A stretch of DNA of 64,000 nt from Prorocentrum cordatum. Lineage: Eukaryota > Sar > Dinophyceae > Prorocentrales > Prorocentraceae. Below the pieces are notes generated by a model. The model searched no databases, was not told the origin of the DNA, and saw only the letters and a program-made list of their open reading frames with translations. Location: contig CAUYUJ010014613.1 in assembly GCA_963575745.1 (NCBI GenBank), positions 309,548 to 373,547 on the forward strand. The letters run 5' to 3'. Every line of letters starts with the position of its first letter. Within the stretch, counting starts at the first letter, position 1. The position numbers and the translations under genes were made by a program. Positions 51,595 through 62,015 of this stretch are shown here, piece by piece.

Positions 51595-52168
51595 AACGGG
51601 GGCGGGTGTGTCTGCCCGCCCCCGACCGACCCCGAGACCCTGCGTCCAATGGCGCACGTGGTCTAAAGTCCATGCTGACGCCTTTTCACTAACGTACTCA
51701 GAATTCAATTCTGGTGCGGCTCGTGGAAATCTGGCCCAGGAGGCTAGAAATTGATGCAGATTCCGGCGGGATTTCATCCATGTCGGATTTCGCAAGTCGG
51801 CCGTCCAGGTCGGCTGATTTCTCAAGACTGGCTCTAATCAGCCATTCTGCTGAGCTGCAGTCCACCGCCGAGGGCTGCAAGTAGCGGGGAACGTGCGTAA
51901 GCCTTCCCGCGAACCGTCCAGGAGGACAGCATCGCCCAAAACGGGCGCTCTACCCATCAATCAGTTACCCTCCATCCTCTCTCGTTGACTCGACAGCGAA
52001 TGTGTGGGCGCAGCTGTGGGCGTGAACTGGAATAAATAAAGATCCAGACAGGTCGGAGCAGACGCCGCGTGCCCGCGGATTGATGTGGGTGCAGCCGCAG
52101 ATGCAAATACTGAGCGGAGATGCTCAGTTCGATGGTGGGGTTTCCCTGTTGTCTGTACTGCCGCGCCC

Positions 52169-52222
52169 CTATGACGCCCTCTGCTGGCCTGGATGGCGCA
52201 TTCAGGTCGCAGAGGGGGATAG
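52169..52222 (+). promoter_or_regulatory. Conserved leader stem-loop 2 (element E)
   Basis: CTCTGC/GCAGAG enclosing CCTG/CAGG around GATGGCGCATT, followed by GGGGGATAGG. Confidence 0.55.
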
Positions 52223-52486
52223 GGGGCGGAAGGGTTCTTCTGCTCTTTCCATAAACAGCAACTCGCCTTCAGCGCCGGTCACGTGACGTGCGCCGCGGGC
52301 GCGCAGCCATTTCTGGCAAGTGCTTTCACATGAAGATATTCTGTCGGAAGGACTGCCATTGCTGGAGAGTTTGGTCATTACCTGTCGCATTTTAGGCTCA
52401 AGTGAACCACTCCGGCTGGGATTGAAATCCTTCTTCGCACTGCAGCGTGCTCCGCAAGTGTACGTTGCAATCCAGCCGTGCCCACC

Positions 52487-53829
52487 ATGGCTTTCTCTTC
52501 CGGCGACGTCTCTGCCATGATTGCCACTGCGCCGAGCGGGGCCTTTAACAAGGCCAAAGCTGACCAGATCCGCGATTGGGTCGACTTCGTGCTGAATGTC
52601 GAGCCCAACGCGGCGGAGAAACACGACCTGTTCTACTACGTGTCGGTGGCTCGCCTCTTGGCGGAAACGATCGGCAGCACCTCGCTCTCGGATTTCGAGG
52701 ATCCACACATGCGCGAGATGATTAAGGCAGCAATTGTTGTGAACGATTTGCCGTATGCCGCAGAGCAGGGTCCAGCATGGAAAGCCTGGAAGGTTTCGCC
52801 GGCACAGGTCGTCTTCGCACTCAAGGTGCAGACCAAGTGCGCCCAAGCTGCACCACCCGCCCGCTCGGCTCCAGAAGCCGGCGCTGGGTCGAGCGACGTG
52901 GCAGGAATGGCCGAAGCTGTGAAACAGCTAGCAGAACTACAGACCCAGGCGCTCCAGAAGGGCAAGCCGAAGGGACTCAGCTTCAAGCTTCAAGACAGGA
53001 TCGTTGAAGTGGGCTTGCAGAATTTCGATAAGACACCCTCCCGTCCGAGGAAATCTTGGCGAAGTTCGAGGCCGGAGCCAAGATCGCCAACGACAAGGGC
53101 CGGGCTTGGATCGGCTCTGCAGAAGGCGAAGATCTCCGCGATCATCACCGCCCAGCATGGAGTCGCACCCCTCTCGTCGACGCGGTCGTGGGCGACGGCT
53201 CGTACGAGGGTCGCGTGAGACAGAGTGCGGCCGCCAAGCGCGGAAGCGCTTGGATCGATAAGATGGATTATGTGAGCTTCGCGACCTTCATGGGGCATCT
53301 CCACGAGTGGGGTTTCAAGGTGATCCTCGCGAAGGCGTGGAGCATGGCGGACTTTTTCTCCTGCGTGCATATTATGATCCGCATCGCTGAGGAGAACGGC
53401 GGGGTCAGGACGGCGTTTCAATACGACGTCCTCCAGCGGAGGGCCATGGCCAAAGCGCTGGAGAGGGGCGAAACCGATTTGAGCAGGTACCTTACAAGGA
53501 TCGATGTTGATCTCCTGCGCACGGCCAAAGACAAGGTGGATAAACGCTTCGCGGAGCTCGCTCGTGCATCTGGCGCGCCCAAGGGTCAGTCCAAGGGCCA
53601 GCCCAAGGGCGCCTCCAAGAGCTACGGCGACGGGGGCAGTCATGCCTCCAGCAGCGCATCCTCTGGCGGCAAGGGCGGCAAGAGCGCTAAGGGCGACGAC
53701 CGGCGCGTGCGTTCGCCGCCCGCGCGGCACAAGGGCAGCGCTGGTGGCGGCCAGCAGCGTCGGTCGCGCAGCCCGCGCGCTGGATGGCAGCAGTCGGGCC
53801 AGTGGGACAAGCAGTCCTGGAGCAAGTGA
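52487..53829 (+). pseudogene. Gag-like gene of element E, one frameshift
   Basis: Starts at ATG 52487 in a CCACCATGG context (an in-frame ATG lies at 52478). It matches D gag throughout (DWVDFVLNVE, FATFMGHLHEWGFK, EENGG, QRRAMAKAL, RSRSPR tail). A single-base frameshift near 53036, in the segment corresponding to LPSEE, breaks it. It ends in UGA at 53827-53829 with the RT frame continuing in phase. Confidence 0.8.
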
Positions 53830-55987
53830 GCGGTCACGCCGCTCGCTGACAGTGCCGACGGTCAGCAGTCGGAAAGCGAGTCAGGGGACAATGAGCCCAT
53901 GGAGCGCTCTTCGGCTCGTCCCAGCGCTGATTTTAAGCATTCTAAAGCTGGGCTGTCACATGTCGGCGCGCGTGTACATAGCTTTCTCGCTCGCGATGAT
54001 TTGCGTCGCCTAGATCCATGGGATCACTTGGAGTGGGCGTCGGCCTTGCCTGTTTGCGCAGAAGTTCCTCTTTTGCCGCACTTTTTGGAAAAAGGCTGCG
54101 ACCGCGTGACAAGATTGACCCCTGCAGAATTGCACTCGGAAATCAGCGCTTGCTTACTGGTCGGAGAGGAAGCGAGTGACGGAACCCTGCTGGCAACGCG
54201 CGTTCGCGCAGCTGCCAGCGCACTGCCGAGCCCCGGAAAATTTTTTTCTCCTTAGCGAGATGCTTGAGTCCATCAGCTGGCCAGACGCCACGCTGATTAG
54301 CAATTTAATGCACGGTCTTCCTCTTGTCGGCTTGCTCCCAGCGAGTGGGATGCGCGTTCCGACAGGGAACGCAGCGCCGGAGGTAACCAAAGCTGCTCTA
54401 TTGGCCACTGCGAGCGTTCAGAACAGACGCATTTTGCGGCGATCGTCTTTGCCACTCGGGATGGACAGATCTGTCTGCGAAGTTTTTGCTTCTGCATGCG
54501 ACCGGGAGGTCGCGGACGGCAAGGCTAGAATGCGTCCATTGAACATAGAAACTTGTGTTTTAACCCCGAGATTCCCAATCGTGCAAGGTTGGAAAACCGT
54601 AGGCTGGGAATCGTTTCCCAAAGTTAGATGCATCGATGATTTTTCTGCGTCGCGTATCAATGAAGGCACGCAAGTATCCGAGAAGATGCTTCCCGAAACG
54701 CTAGACTCACTTGTAGCGCTGGTGTAGAAGCTCACAAAATCAAGAACAATGCGCATTCGTTGGCGCAAAGATGATTTTGTGCAAGCCTTCAAGACACTAC
54801 CAATATGCAGCTCTCACCTTCCATTGGCAGTTGTCGTGTGGCAGGAGGCGTTGGCTAAAGACCAGTGTCTCCAGCTCCTGGCAATGCCCTTTGGCTCTTC
54901 CGCCTCCGTGTCCGCCTGGGAGCGGTTCGGTTTGGCAATTCAGGGCGTGCTTGCGCAGATTTTCCTAGTGCTGTACCTTCGCTTCGTCGACGATCTGTTT
55001 TCGGGCGACGCGATGGAAGAGCAAGTAGATGTTGGCGGAGACCCTCTGACGGGCCCTGCTGGCACTGCCAAGCTGGCCAGGTACGTAATTTCAGATCTTC
55101 TCGGCTGGGATTTGGATGCCGCCAAGGCTGTCACAGAACAGCCATCGGCCACCATTCTCGGCGTCGGCGTTCGTTTTGATGACGCCCGGCAAGAGATAGT
55201 TTTTGACGTGGGTCCGGAGAAGCTCGAGTTGTGGAGCTCCCAAATCGTCAGGGCCCTCAAAGCGGGCGCGTTGCCGCCGGCAGAAGCGCAGAAGCTGGCC
55301 TTGCGTTTGAGTTGGGGTGCCAGCTCAGTTTTTGGCAAGGGGGCGCGTGCTCCGCTGGCAGCTTTGTTCTTTCATGGCGCAGGCCGCACCGGCCGTCTCA
55401 CTGCGAGGACGAGGCTCGCGCTCATATGGTGGCGTAAGTTTTTGCAATCGCCGCCCTCGCGGCGTGTGCCGCTGCAACTCCGCGAGCGCCAGCGGTGCAT
55501 TTTGTACAGCGACGCAACCGGCACTGGCATGATGGCGTGGGTGCTGCACGCTCCTTTCGCCAAAGTCTGGGCCGCCGCTAGTGTGCCCGACAGCGCTCGC
55601 CAATGGGCACACTGGCGAAAGAACCAGATCGGCACCTGGGAGCTGATGGCAGCGATCTGCGCATTGAAATGGATTTTAAGCACTGGCCAAGCAGATCTCG
55701 AGATCATCTGCTTCGTCGATAACAAAATCGCATTGGGTGCGCTTGTGCGAAGTTGCTCGCGGAAGTCCGATTGGAATTGTCTGATTGGCAATCTGTGGCT
55801 TCTCGTCGCCGACAAGGCGCATTTCCTGCATCTTTGGTATGTGCCTTCGCGTTTGAATCTCGCAGATGCCCCCGCACGGCCGTCTGAGAAGGCAGAGCAA
55901 ATTGCCGAGCTGCAGGCGCGAAATTTTCAACGCGTTGAGTGGCTGTTTCCTGCCGGATGCACCCTGGGGCGGCTGAGAAAAAAGTGA
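53830..55987 (+). pseudogene. RT-RNase H of element E, frameshifted and with a stop
   Basis: An acidic linker in phase with gag leads into the conserved N-terminus. Frameshift near 54160-54180 and TAG at 54725-54727, just before motif A (KDDFVQAF). FVDD is intact. RNase H shows YSDATG, TWELMAA, FVDNKIAL and LADAPARP. The 54749-55987 part is open. The frame stays open past its UGA (55985-55987) into the YR gene. Confidence 0.8.
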
Positions 55988-56065
55988 TACAATAACATGT
56001 GCACAGGTTCTGATTGGAGGAAGAATGCCATGCGCCAGTCTTGCCTTCTCCGCAGTATCGGCTCA

Positions 56066-57575
56066 ATGCTTAGTTTTGTAAACGAGAGCCGAAGCAAGCG
56101 TCTGCGTGCTGAAGGTGCCCCGCCAGGGCAGCCGAGCGATGTGAACTCGGTTTTCGCTCGCGTGCTGCAGGGCGTGGCTGGCGTGAATATGGTTGATATC
56201 TCTGGTCTTTGCGAAGCTCTGGAGAACGGTGGCTTCCAGCATTTGTCTGATTTGGGCGGTTTGGAAGCAAATGAATTGGTAGATCTCGTCCCTGCGTTTT
56301 CTGGACAGAACGTTGCGCTCGTCAAAGCCTTCTTGGCGCAGTGTCAGCGCCAGGCCGACTGGGAGTTAGCGGCCGCGGCGCGCCGACAGGCAACGCTCAC
56401 CGAGGCTGCCTCGTCCTCTTCAGGGGCTGGGGCAGAGGCGCAAACCCGAGTTGCGAGCCAAAGCGATCCACGTGAGGCAGCCAACGACGAGCAAGGTCGT
56501 GCTGGCTTGATCCTGCTTGGTGAATCGCGCCGTGCTCGCGTTGTTCCCGAACCTCCTGTGCTAGCAGCCGCGCTGGCGGCCGCCGCCCGCTGCAATTGCT
56601 ATCCAGGGGCGGAGCCAATTGGCAGGCCCCGTGAAGAAGTCAAACGTGCACGTCGCGATGTTCCTGGCGGAGATCATCTCCATCTCCACACTCTGTGGGT
56701 CGAGTTCGCTGCCTGGTGAAAAAGTGCTCCACAATGCGCTTCCGCCGTCCGCTTGTGGGGCGAAGCTGCCAGGGCCATTTCGGCGCCCAGCTGGCCACCG
56801 TCCGAATCTGTTCTCAATGCCCTTGTGGGGTTATTCCGTAATGGGAACAGTCTGCAAACATATGTTTCTCATGTTCGCAGTGTGCTCTACCTATTGCAGG
56901 CTCCTCTCGGTGTTCTCGACGACGCAGGAAGGCTGGCCAGGGGCGCCGAGAAAATTACCCGAGACGTATTCAGGAGAGTGAAGATCCGGGCGACGGCGGA
57001 AGAAACCAAACTCATCCGCAAGTGGTGCGCTGAAGCTGGATATCCGCTGTTGGCGGCGTCGTGGGTGATCGCTCGCCAATTTTGTTTGCGTTACTCTGAG
57101 TTGCTGCTCCTCGGGTCAAATGTTGTGACATTCCGCTTCAGCGGCGATGAACGCAAAACCTGTGTCATTCGTTTCGCGCATCGCAAATGTTACAACGAAC
57201 CGTGTGAGACAACCAGACGTTGTATTTGTCAGCTGCAAGGGCGCTCCTTGTGTGGTGTCTGCGAATTATTCTCTGTAGGAGCAGCAGTGTCGGTCCCCTT
57301 CGCGAGCGTGCAATATGCCGACGCTCTTGCTGTTCTCAAACTTGCAGCAGCCGCTTTGCAGTTGCGGAGTGCTGCGGCCTGGGGCACGCGCGCTTTCAGG
57401 CGAGGCTTTGCCGACGAGGCGCTCCAACAAGGAGGGCCCGCAGCTTTGTTTTTGCAGTGGTGGTTGGAAGGGCGTGGCGGCTTTCGGTTACGTCAGCGCC
57501 CAAAGTCGCGGTGCTTTGTCGGCGGCCGAATGGCTAGTTGACCACTCTGACTCAAGTGACGGCGAGCAAGCCTGA
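56066..57575 (+). pseudogene. Tyrosine recombinase of element E, with stop and frameshift
   Basis: ATG 56066 (MLSFVNESR). A TGA at 56717-56719 replaces the Arg of a conserved WRKSA segment, and a frameshift near 57440-57455 precedes SGGWKG. LRYSE, RKCYN and FGYV are present. HxxR reads RAFR, so His is lost. CxC-x7-CxxC is intact. Confidence 0.8.
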
Positions 57576-58547
57576 CTGTGGCATCGTGTGCGTGGGGTTG
57601 TAAAACCAATAGGAACAGGAAGCGGTCCTCACGATGTACCCCTGTCAGGCGCTGCCGCGCAGTCCGTCGCCTTCTGGTGCATTGGGAGCCCAAAGGGGCG
57701 GGTTCCCATAAGGCTCCTGCCAGCCAGGCAGCGCCGTTCGCACGCCCTATGCTGGCGCAAGGGCGCCGGCCATTCTACAGTGGGCCTGGCTACCGCAATG
57801 GTTTTCATGATTCATAAACTCGTTTATGCTGCAGGAAAACCGTGAGGAGCAGCCCCACGTGTGTTTGCCTCCACTCCTCAATTCCTGCACGCTCAATGCC
57901 TGCGCAGCGGGCTGCGGTGTCGGCGGCTGGCGGTTTCTGCGCGAAGCGGCGGAAGTATGCTCACCTTGCTCTGTTCGTGTGTACTCCGGTGCGGTCTCGC
58001 ATGGCGGTTCGCCCGCGCTGCTCGGGTCTCGTCTGCTGGGCCGATCGTGTCTCGCAGTTCTTCTGTTGCTGCTCCCGTGCGCTGGCTCCTTGAAGCCAGA
58101 TCGAGAATGCTCGCTGATAAGAGCAGCGGCAAAACAAAACTCGCTGATAGCGGCTGCACAAACAAGACAGGCTCCCTGATAGGAGCGGCGCGTCCGAAGC
58201 TCCCTGAAAGGAGCTGCGCCTGCGTGCTCCCTGATAAGAGCCAGCGGGCCTAGCGCTCCCTGAAAGGAGCTGCGCCTGCGTTCTCCCCGACAGGAGCGGC
58301 GCCCTAAAGCTCCCTTTCGCGTGTTCCCTGACAGGAGCACCGGCCGAAAACTCCTTGACGGGAGCGGCGCCTCAAAGCTCCCTGATAGGAGCGGCGCTTC
58401 AAAGCTCCCTGACAGGAGCGGCCCCCCAGAACAGAAGTTCGCCGAAGGGGGCGGCGCCCAATGCTCCCTGAAAGGAGCTGCGCCTGTGCGCTCCTCGACA
58501 GGAGCGCTGCCCACCAGAGCTCCTTCCTGTGCTCCCTGACAGGAGCA
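57576..58547 (+). repeat. B1 and A2 repeats of element E
   Basis: B1 (about 57590-57806) has CTGGTGCATTGGG, CCAGGCAGCGC and GGCGCAAGGGCGCCGGCC, ending GGTTTTC. A2 57807-58547 copies A1, including the hairpin array. Confidence 0.75.
57800..57841 (+). other. GGTTTTC-palindrome-GAAAACC module, gamma type
   Basis: Both arms carry a matched change relative to the other families (GGTTTTC at 57800-57806 and GAAAACC at 57835-57841) around CATAAAC-TC-GTTTATG. Confidence 0.75.
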
Positions 58548-59152
58548 CCCGCCCTGCCGATTTTCCTGCCCCGCAAACCACTACGCGGTTTGCAGGCTAT
58601 TCGGTATGCGAGGTCGCACCTGCGGGCGCAGGCGCGCCCACAATCGCAATGAAAAGTGATTCCGAGTCCGGGCACAGGCGCGCCCTGAATCATAATCGGA
58701 GCGCGATTCCGCGCAGGCAGGCGCAGGCAGGCGCAGGCGTGCCCGGCATCGCAATCGGAGCGTGAATCCGCGTGTTCGGCCGCAGGCGTGCCCCAGCGCT
58801 CACAATTGTTCCAAGATTTGAATCAGGCACGCCAAGCGTTGCAATCGGATTGCGATTTGCGTGGTTGCAGGCGCTGGCGCGCCCGGAATTGCAATCAAAG
58901 TTCGATCGCGTTCGGCCCGAAACAACATGCAACGGTAGGCAGGCGTGCCCGGCGCGCAGGGGCGCTGGCTGTCCTGCGCGCGTTGCGCTCCGGCGTCTGG
59001 TGGGCCGCGCTTGCCCATTTGTGAGCGGCGAACCACACAGTCGTCGCGTTTGCATGCGTTGGGCGCGCAGAGTTCGCTGCAAAACTTGACTCCCGCGCGT
59101 GCGCCATTCGCGTGGCTCAGCGCCGCCAGCCTGGCCACGCTGGAAGCATTGT
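58548..59152 (+). other. Junction and GC-rich palindrome repeats; no gene seen
   Basis: GATTTTC at 58559-58565 is followed by CTGCCCCGCAAACC...GGTTTGC, a delta-like palindrome in inverted orientation without its second arm. 58620-58920 has GCGCCCGGAATTGCAATC-type palindromic units. No protein signature. Confidence 0.5.
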
Positions 59153-60019
59153 GCCCGTGGAGAAACTCTAGTGAGGTCCAGTCCGGCGGCGCCTTGTTTC
59201 CCGCTGGCCCAACGGCGGCGCGGGAGCGACGACCCACGCGTGGGGATGAAATATGGTAGCCCGCAAAATTTTCACAGCACCCAAATCGCGTAGCGATTTG
59301 AGGGGCAAGAAAATCTTCAGGGCGCACATGGGTGCGCGTCTCTGCCTTTATGCGCCTTGGCTTCTATGCCTCGGTTGGAAAAGCGCTTGGCCGCGACGTG
59401 TGTTAGTCTCACTCGCCAGGGCTGCTTCGCAGCAGGTGGCTCCTCTTCCGCTTCCTCCCTCGGTTGGTCGGTTGGTTGGCTTGGCGCTGGTGGCGTGCGC
59501 AGTGGCTCCTCGCAGCGACTCGTGGCTCTCTGCTGGTGCTCCTCGTTGCCACTTCGCCGCCGCTCCTCGTCGCCATTGCTTTCCCGCGGTCGGCTTCGAT
59601 GACATCGCCGCAACAGCCCCGAGAGAGGCTGCTCTGCAGGGTGGAACGCCCTGGCGCGCGTGGCCCGTGGCAGCGCCGCAACAGCCCCGAGGGGGGCTGC
59701 TCTGCAGGCGGAACGTCCTGGCGCCAGCGGCCCGTGGCAGCGCCGCGACAGCCCTGAAGCAGGCTGCTCTGCAGGGCGGAACGCCCTGGCGCTCGTGGCT
59801 TGTGGCAGCCCTGCAGCGCCGCAAGGGCGGCTTGTAACCTGCCCACATCCACCCGCTTGTTCTGCTTTTTGGGTTGGGTCGACGCTCCTGCCAGACGGGC
59901 CCGTGGAGAAACTCTAGTGAGGTCCAGTCTGGCGGCGCCTTGTCACCCGCTGGCCCAACGGCGGCGCGGGGGCGTCGACCCACTTGTGGGGCGAAATATG
60001 GTAGCCCGCAGAGATTTTC
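59153..60019 (+). mobile_element. Right end (B1-A2-B2) of YR element K
   Basis: B1 59153-59273 and B2 59899-60019 are 121-bp copies starting GCCCGTGGAGAAACTC and ending in ATTTTC/GATTTTC. A2 begins at 59274 with a delta palindrome and contains CTGCTCTGCAGGGCGGAACG repeats (about 59620-59800). The right flank begins at 60020. The left part of this element was not identified. Confidence 0.7.
59267..59315 (+). other. Module, delta type (B1/A2 of K)
   Basis: AATTTTC at 59267-59273, CCCAAATCGC/GCGATTTGAGG palindrome with GTA loop, GAAAATC at 59309-59315. Confidence 0.65.
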
Positions 60020-60560
60020 TGGATTGACTGGGACGCGATCCTGGTCGTAGAATGGGAGTTTGACTGCAACTGCACCGGCGGCCGAGGGGTCTGACGATAG
60101 AAGCTGTCAGTAAATCAGACAAGAGACCTGCCTCGCTTCTGTTTTTGATCCATGCCAACAAATTCGTCAAGTCCATATCGACACCGCTTTGAAATCCATC
60201 AGAGGAATGAGATACTGGAGCAAGGACGATAGCTGAAGCAGACGGGGGCGCTGCTATTGCGAGTGGGGGCGCCATTGATCTAGAATCAGGACTCAAAGGG
60301 ACAGAGCTCCCAAAATGACTAGACGGACTGGCGACCCGCCCAAAATGGGCAACGGTTAAGACTAAGAGGAAGCACTGCCACCAAATCTTTCAAGATATCC
60401 TGGGCGTGCTTGGCTAAGGTGCAGCATCAGAAAAGCATCAGGCACAGGCAAGCCACAGAAAGGGCACTCGGACAAGCCTGTCATCTGAATTGTGTGTGAG
60501 GGAAGCCTGTCAGTCAACTGCGCCAAAATTGCGCTTGAACTGGGCCAATTGTGCAACGCG
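60020..60560 (-). other. Flanking DNA outside YR elements; unrecognised
   Basis: Lower GC than the rest. On the minus strand 60365-60500 encodes a short open segment with CPFCGLPVPDAFLMLH, a possible zinc-binding motif ending in TAG, and 60060-60296 encodes an open Ser/Pro-rich stretch. Either could be a host or transposon exon fragment; evidence is weak. Confidence 0.3.
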
Positions 60561-60850
60561 AACACACCTGGAAGAGTCCCGGAACGCCTGGAAGAGTCCC
60601 GGAACACCCTGGAAGAGTCCCGGAACACACCTGGAAGAGCCCCGGAACACACCTGGAAGAGCCCCGAACACACCTGGAAGAGTCCCGAAACACACCTGGA
60701 AGAGTCCCGGAACACACCTGGAACAGTCCCGGAACACACCTGGAAGAGTCCCGGAACACACCTGGAAGAGTCCCGGAACACACCTGGAGGAGCCCCGGAA
60801 CACACCTGGAGGAGTGCCGGAACACACCTGGAAGAGTCCCGGAACGCGCC
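60561..60850 (+). repeat. 22-23 bp minisatellite
   Basis: About 13 copies of CACCTGGAAGAGTCCCGGAA with small variants. Frames through it on both strands are repetitive and not called. Confidence 0.9.
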
Positions 60851-60919
60851 CGGTGCTCTACACGAGCGGTTCTTTAAACCTCACCACATCTTTCCATGGT
60901 TTTAAACCATGACAAAATT

Positions 60920-62015
60920 TTATATCTGTGGTTTCTCTCTGAAGGAAACGACCGAATAATTCTGTAAACCTGTTTGAAGCGTAAATTCACCATCGGTGGC
61001 CTTAACACGAACGATTTCGCGGTAATGCTCGCTTAACTTCTCCCAAATCAATTCGTCTCTGCTGTTCCGGTGCTTTAAATTGCCGTATTTTCTCCAATTG
61101 TCCGAATCAACAAACTTGGCCGCCTGCTGCAGATTCCATGCATGACCGCGCAGTTCTTTATCCATAGGGATCTTTTTTTCTTGATTCATGTAGAAATATC
61201 TGCTTCCTTTGCGTGCTTTTGTTTTCGGTGCTTCCCATTCCAAGATATTCCGCCCCCCGCTTTGAGTACATGACACTGCAATTTGCCGCGCTGAAGGCAT
61301 GTGAATTACTTTCTTTGCAAACTTGATTGTGCGTCCAGCGCCGTCGAGCAAAGCCTCGTCCAAAGGAATAGGTGTGTGGTGCAAGCGCTGGCCCGGTCCT
61401 GCCGTGGAAAAAATTCCCCCTGGAGTCGTGCGCCGTCGACGGCATTTTTGTTCAAATTTATCCAAAAATGGAGCAGGATCTATATGATGGCCTTGTTGCG
61501 CAAACTGCCGTCGCACCATGGCCATGAAATATTCGACCATGTTTTGGCTGCTTGGATAACCTGGCTCGACAAAAGAAAGCGGGCCACACCACCAGGACGC
61601 TCTGAGGAGAACTGTGCCGCCAGGAAGTTGCAATGGGCGCAAATATTCGTCGCGAAAGTACTTAGCGAATCCTTTTGCAGTCAATTCCTCTTCCCGATAT
61701 TTCAATGTTTGCGTCCAGTGTAAATGAAAAGCTGCATGATTAAAGATATATGCGGTCAGAAAGCAAGCCGCGATTACGCTTTCAATCGCTCTAGAGAAAC
61801 GTGAATTTGGTTCTCCTCTTTTTTGGTGGTCCAGCAGCGCCCGCTCCAAGTGCTCCAGATCGTTGACGTGCTGCGAATTTGGGTAGCATATCTTTGATGG
61901 CCTTGCGACTGCTCTCGGCGAAATCGGAATGGAATTGAGCGAAAAGCGGAGTAGGGATTTCTTTGCCCTGCTGCCGAAATTCCACATTAAGAGCTTTAAT
62001 TGCTACGTCGAGCAT
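60920..62015 (-). pseudogene. MULE-like transposase remnant, C-terminal half
   Basis: Two overlapping minus-strand frames form one protein. The upstream frame begins near 62015 with VEFRQQGKEIPTPLF and QFHSDFAESSRKAI (a possible second catalytic Asp). A one-base shift in an AAA run near 61889 moves homology to the frame that continues SQHVNDLEHLERAL and later WWCGPLSFVEPGYPSSQNMVEYF, which resembles the W...SxNxxE end of MULE transposases. The segment with the first catalytic Asp is missing. Family assignment is tentative, and other DDE families are possible. Confidence 0.45.

Larger units (their letters stand above)
51132..52486 (+). other. Leader of element E; no gene seen
   Basis: Contains the two conserved stem-loops annotated separately and a conserved GCTGACGCCTTTTCACTAA...AATTCAATTCTGGTG stretch at about 51672-51720. 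No protein signature. Confidence 0.5.
49992..58547 (+). mobile_element. YR retrotransposon E
   Basis: A1 49992-50732 and A2 57807-58547 (both about 741 bp) flank the leader, gag (52487), RT-RH (53830) and YR (56066). B1 is about 57590-57806; B2 is not recognised. The left flank is LINE RT. The LINE does not resume at the right end, where GATTTTC (58559-58565) leads into a partial inverted module. All three genes carry lesions. Confidence 0.75.

Noticed and set aside
59943-60500. Host gene on the minus strand next to the YR cluster
   Set aside because: Only short open segments with one possible CxxC motif; no domain or continuous frame supports a gene call.
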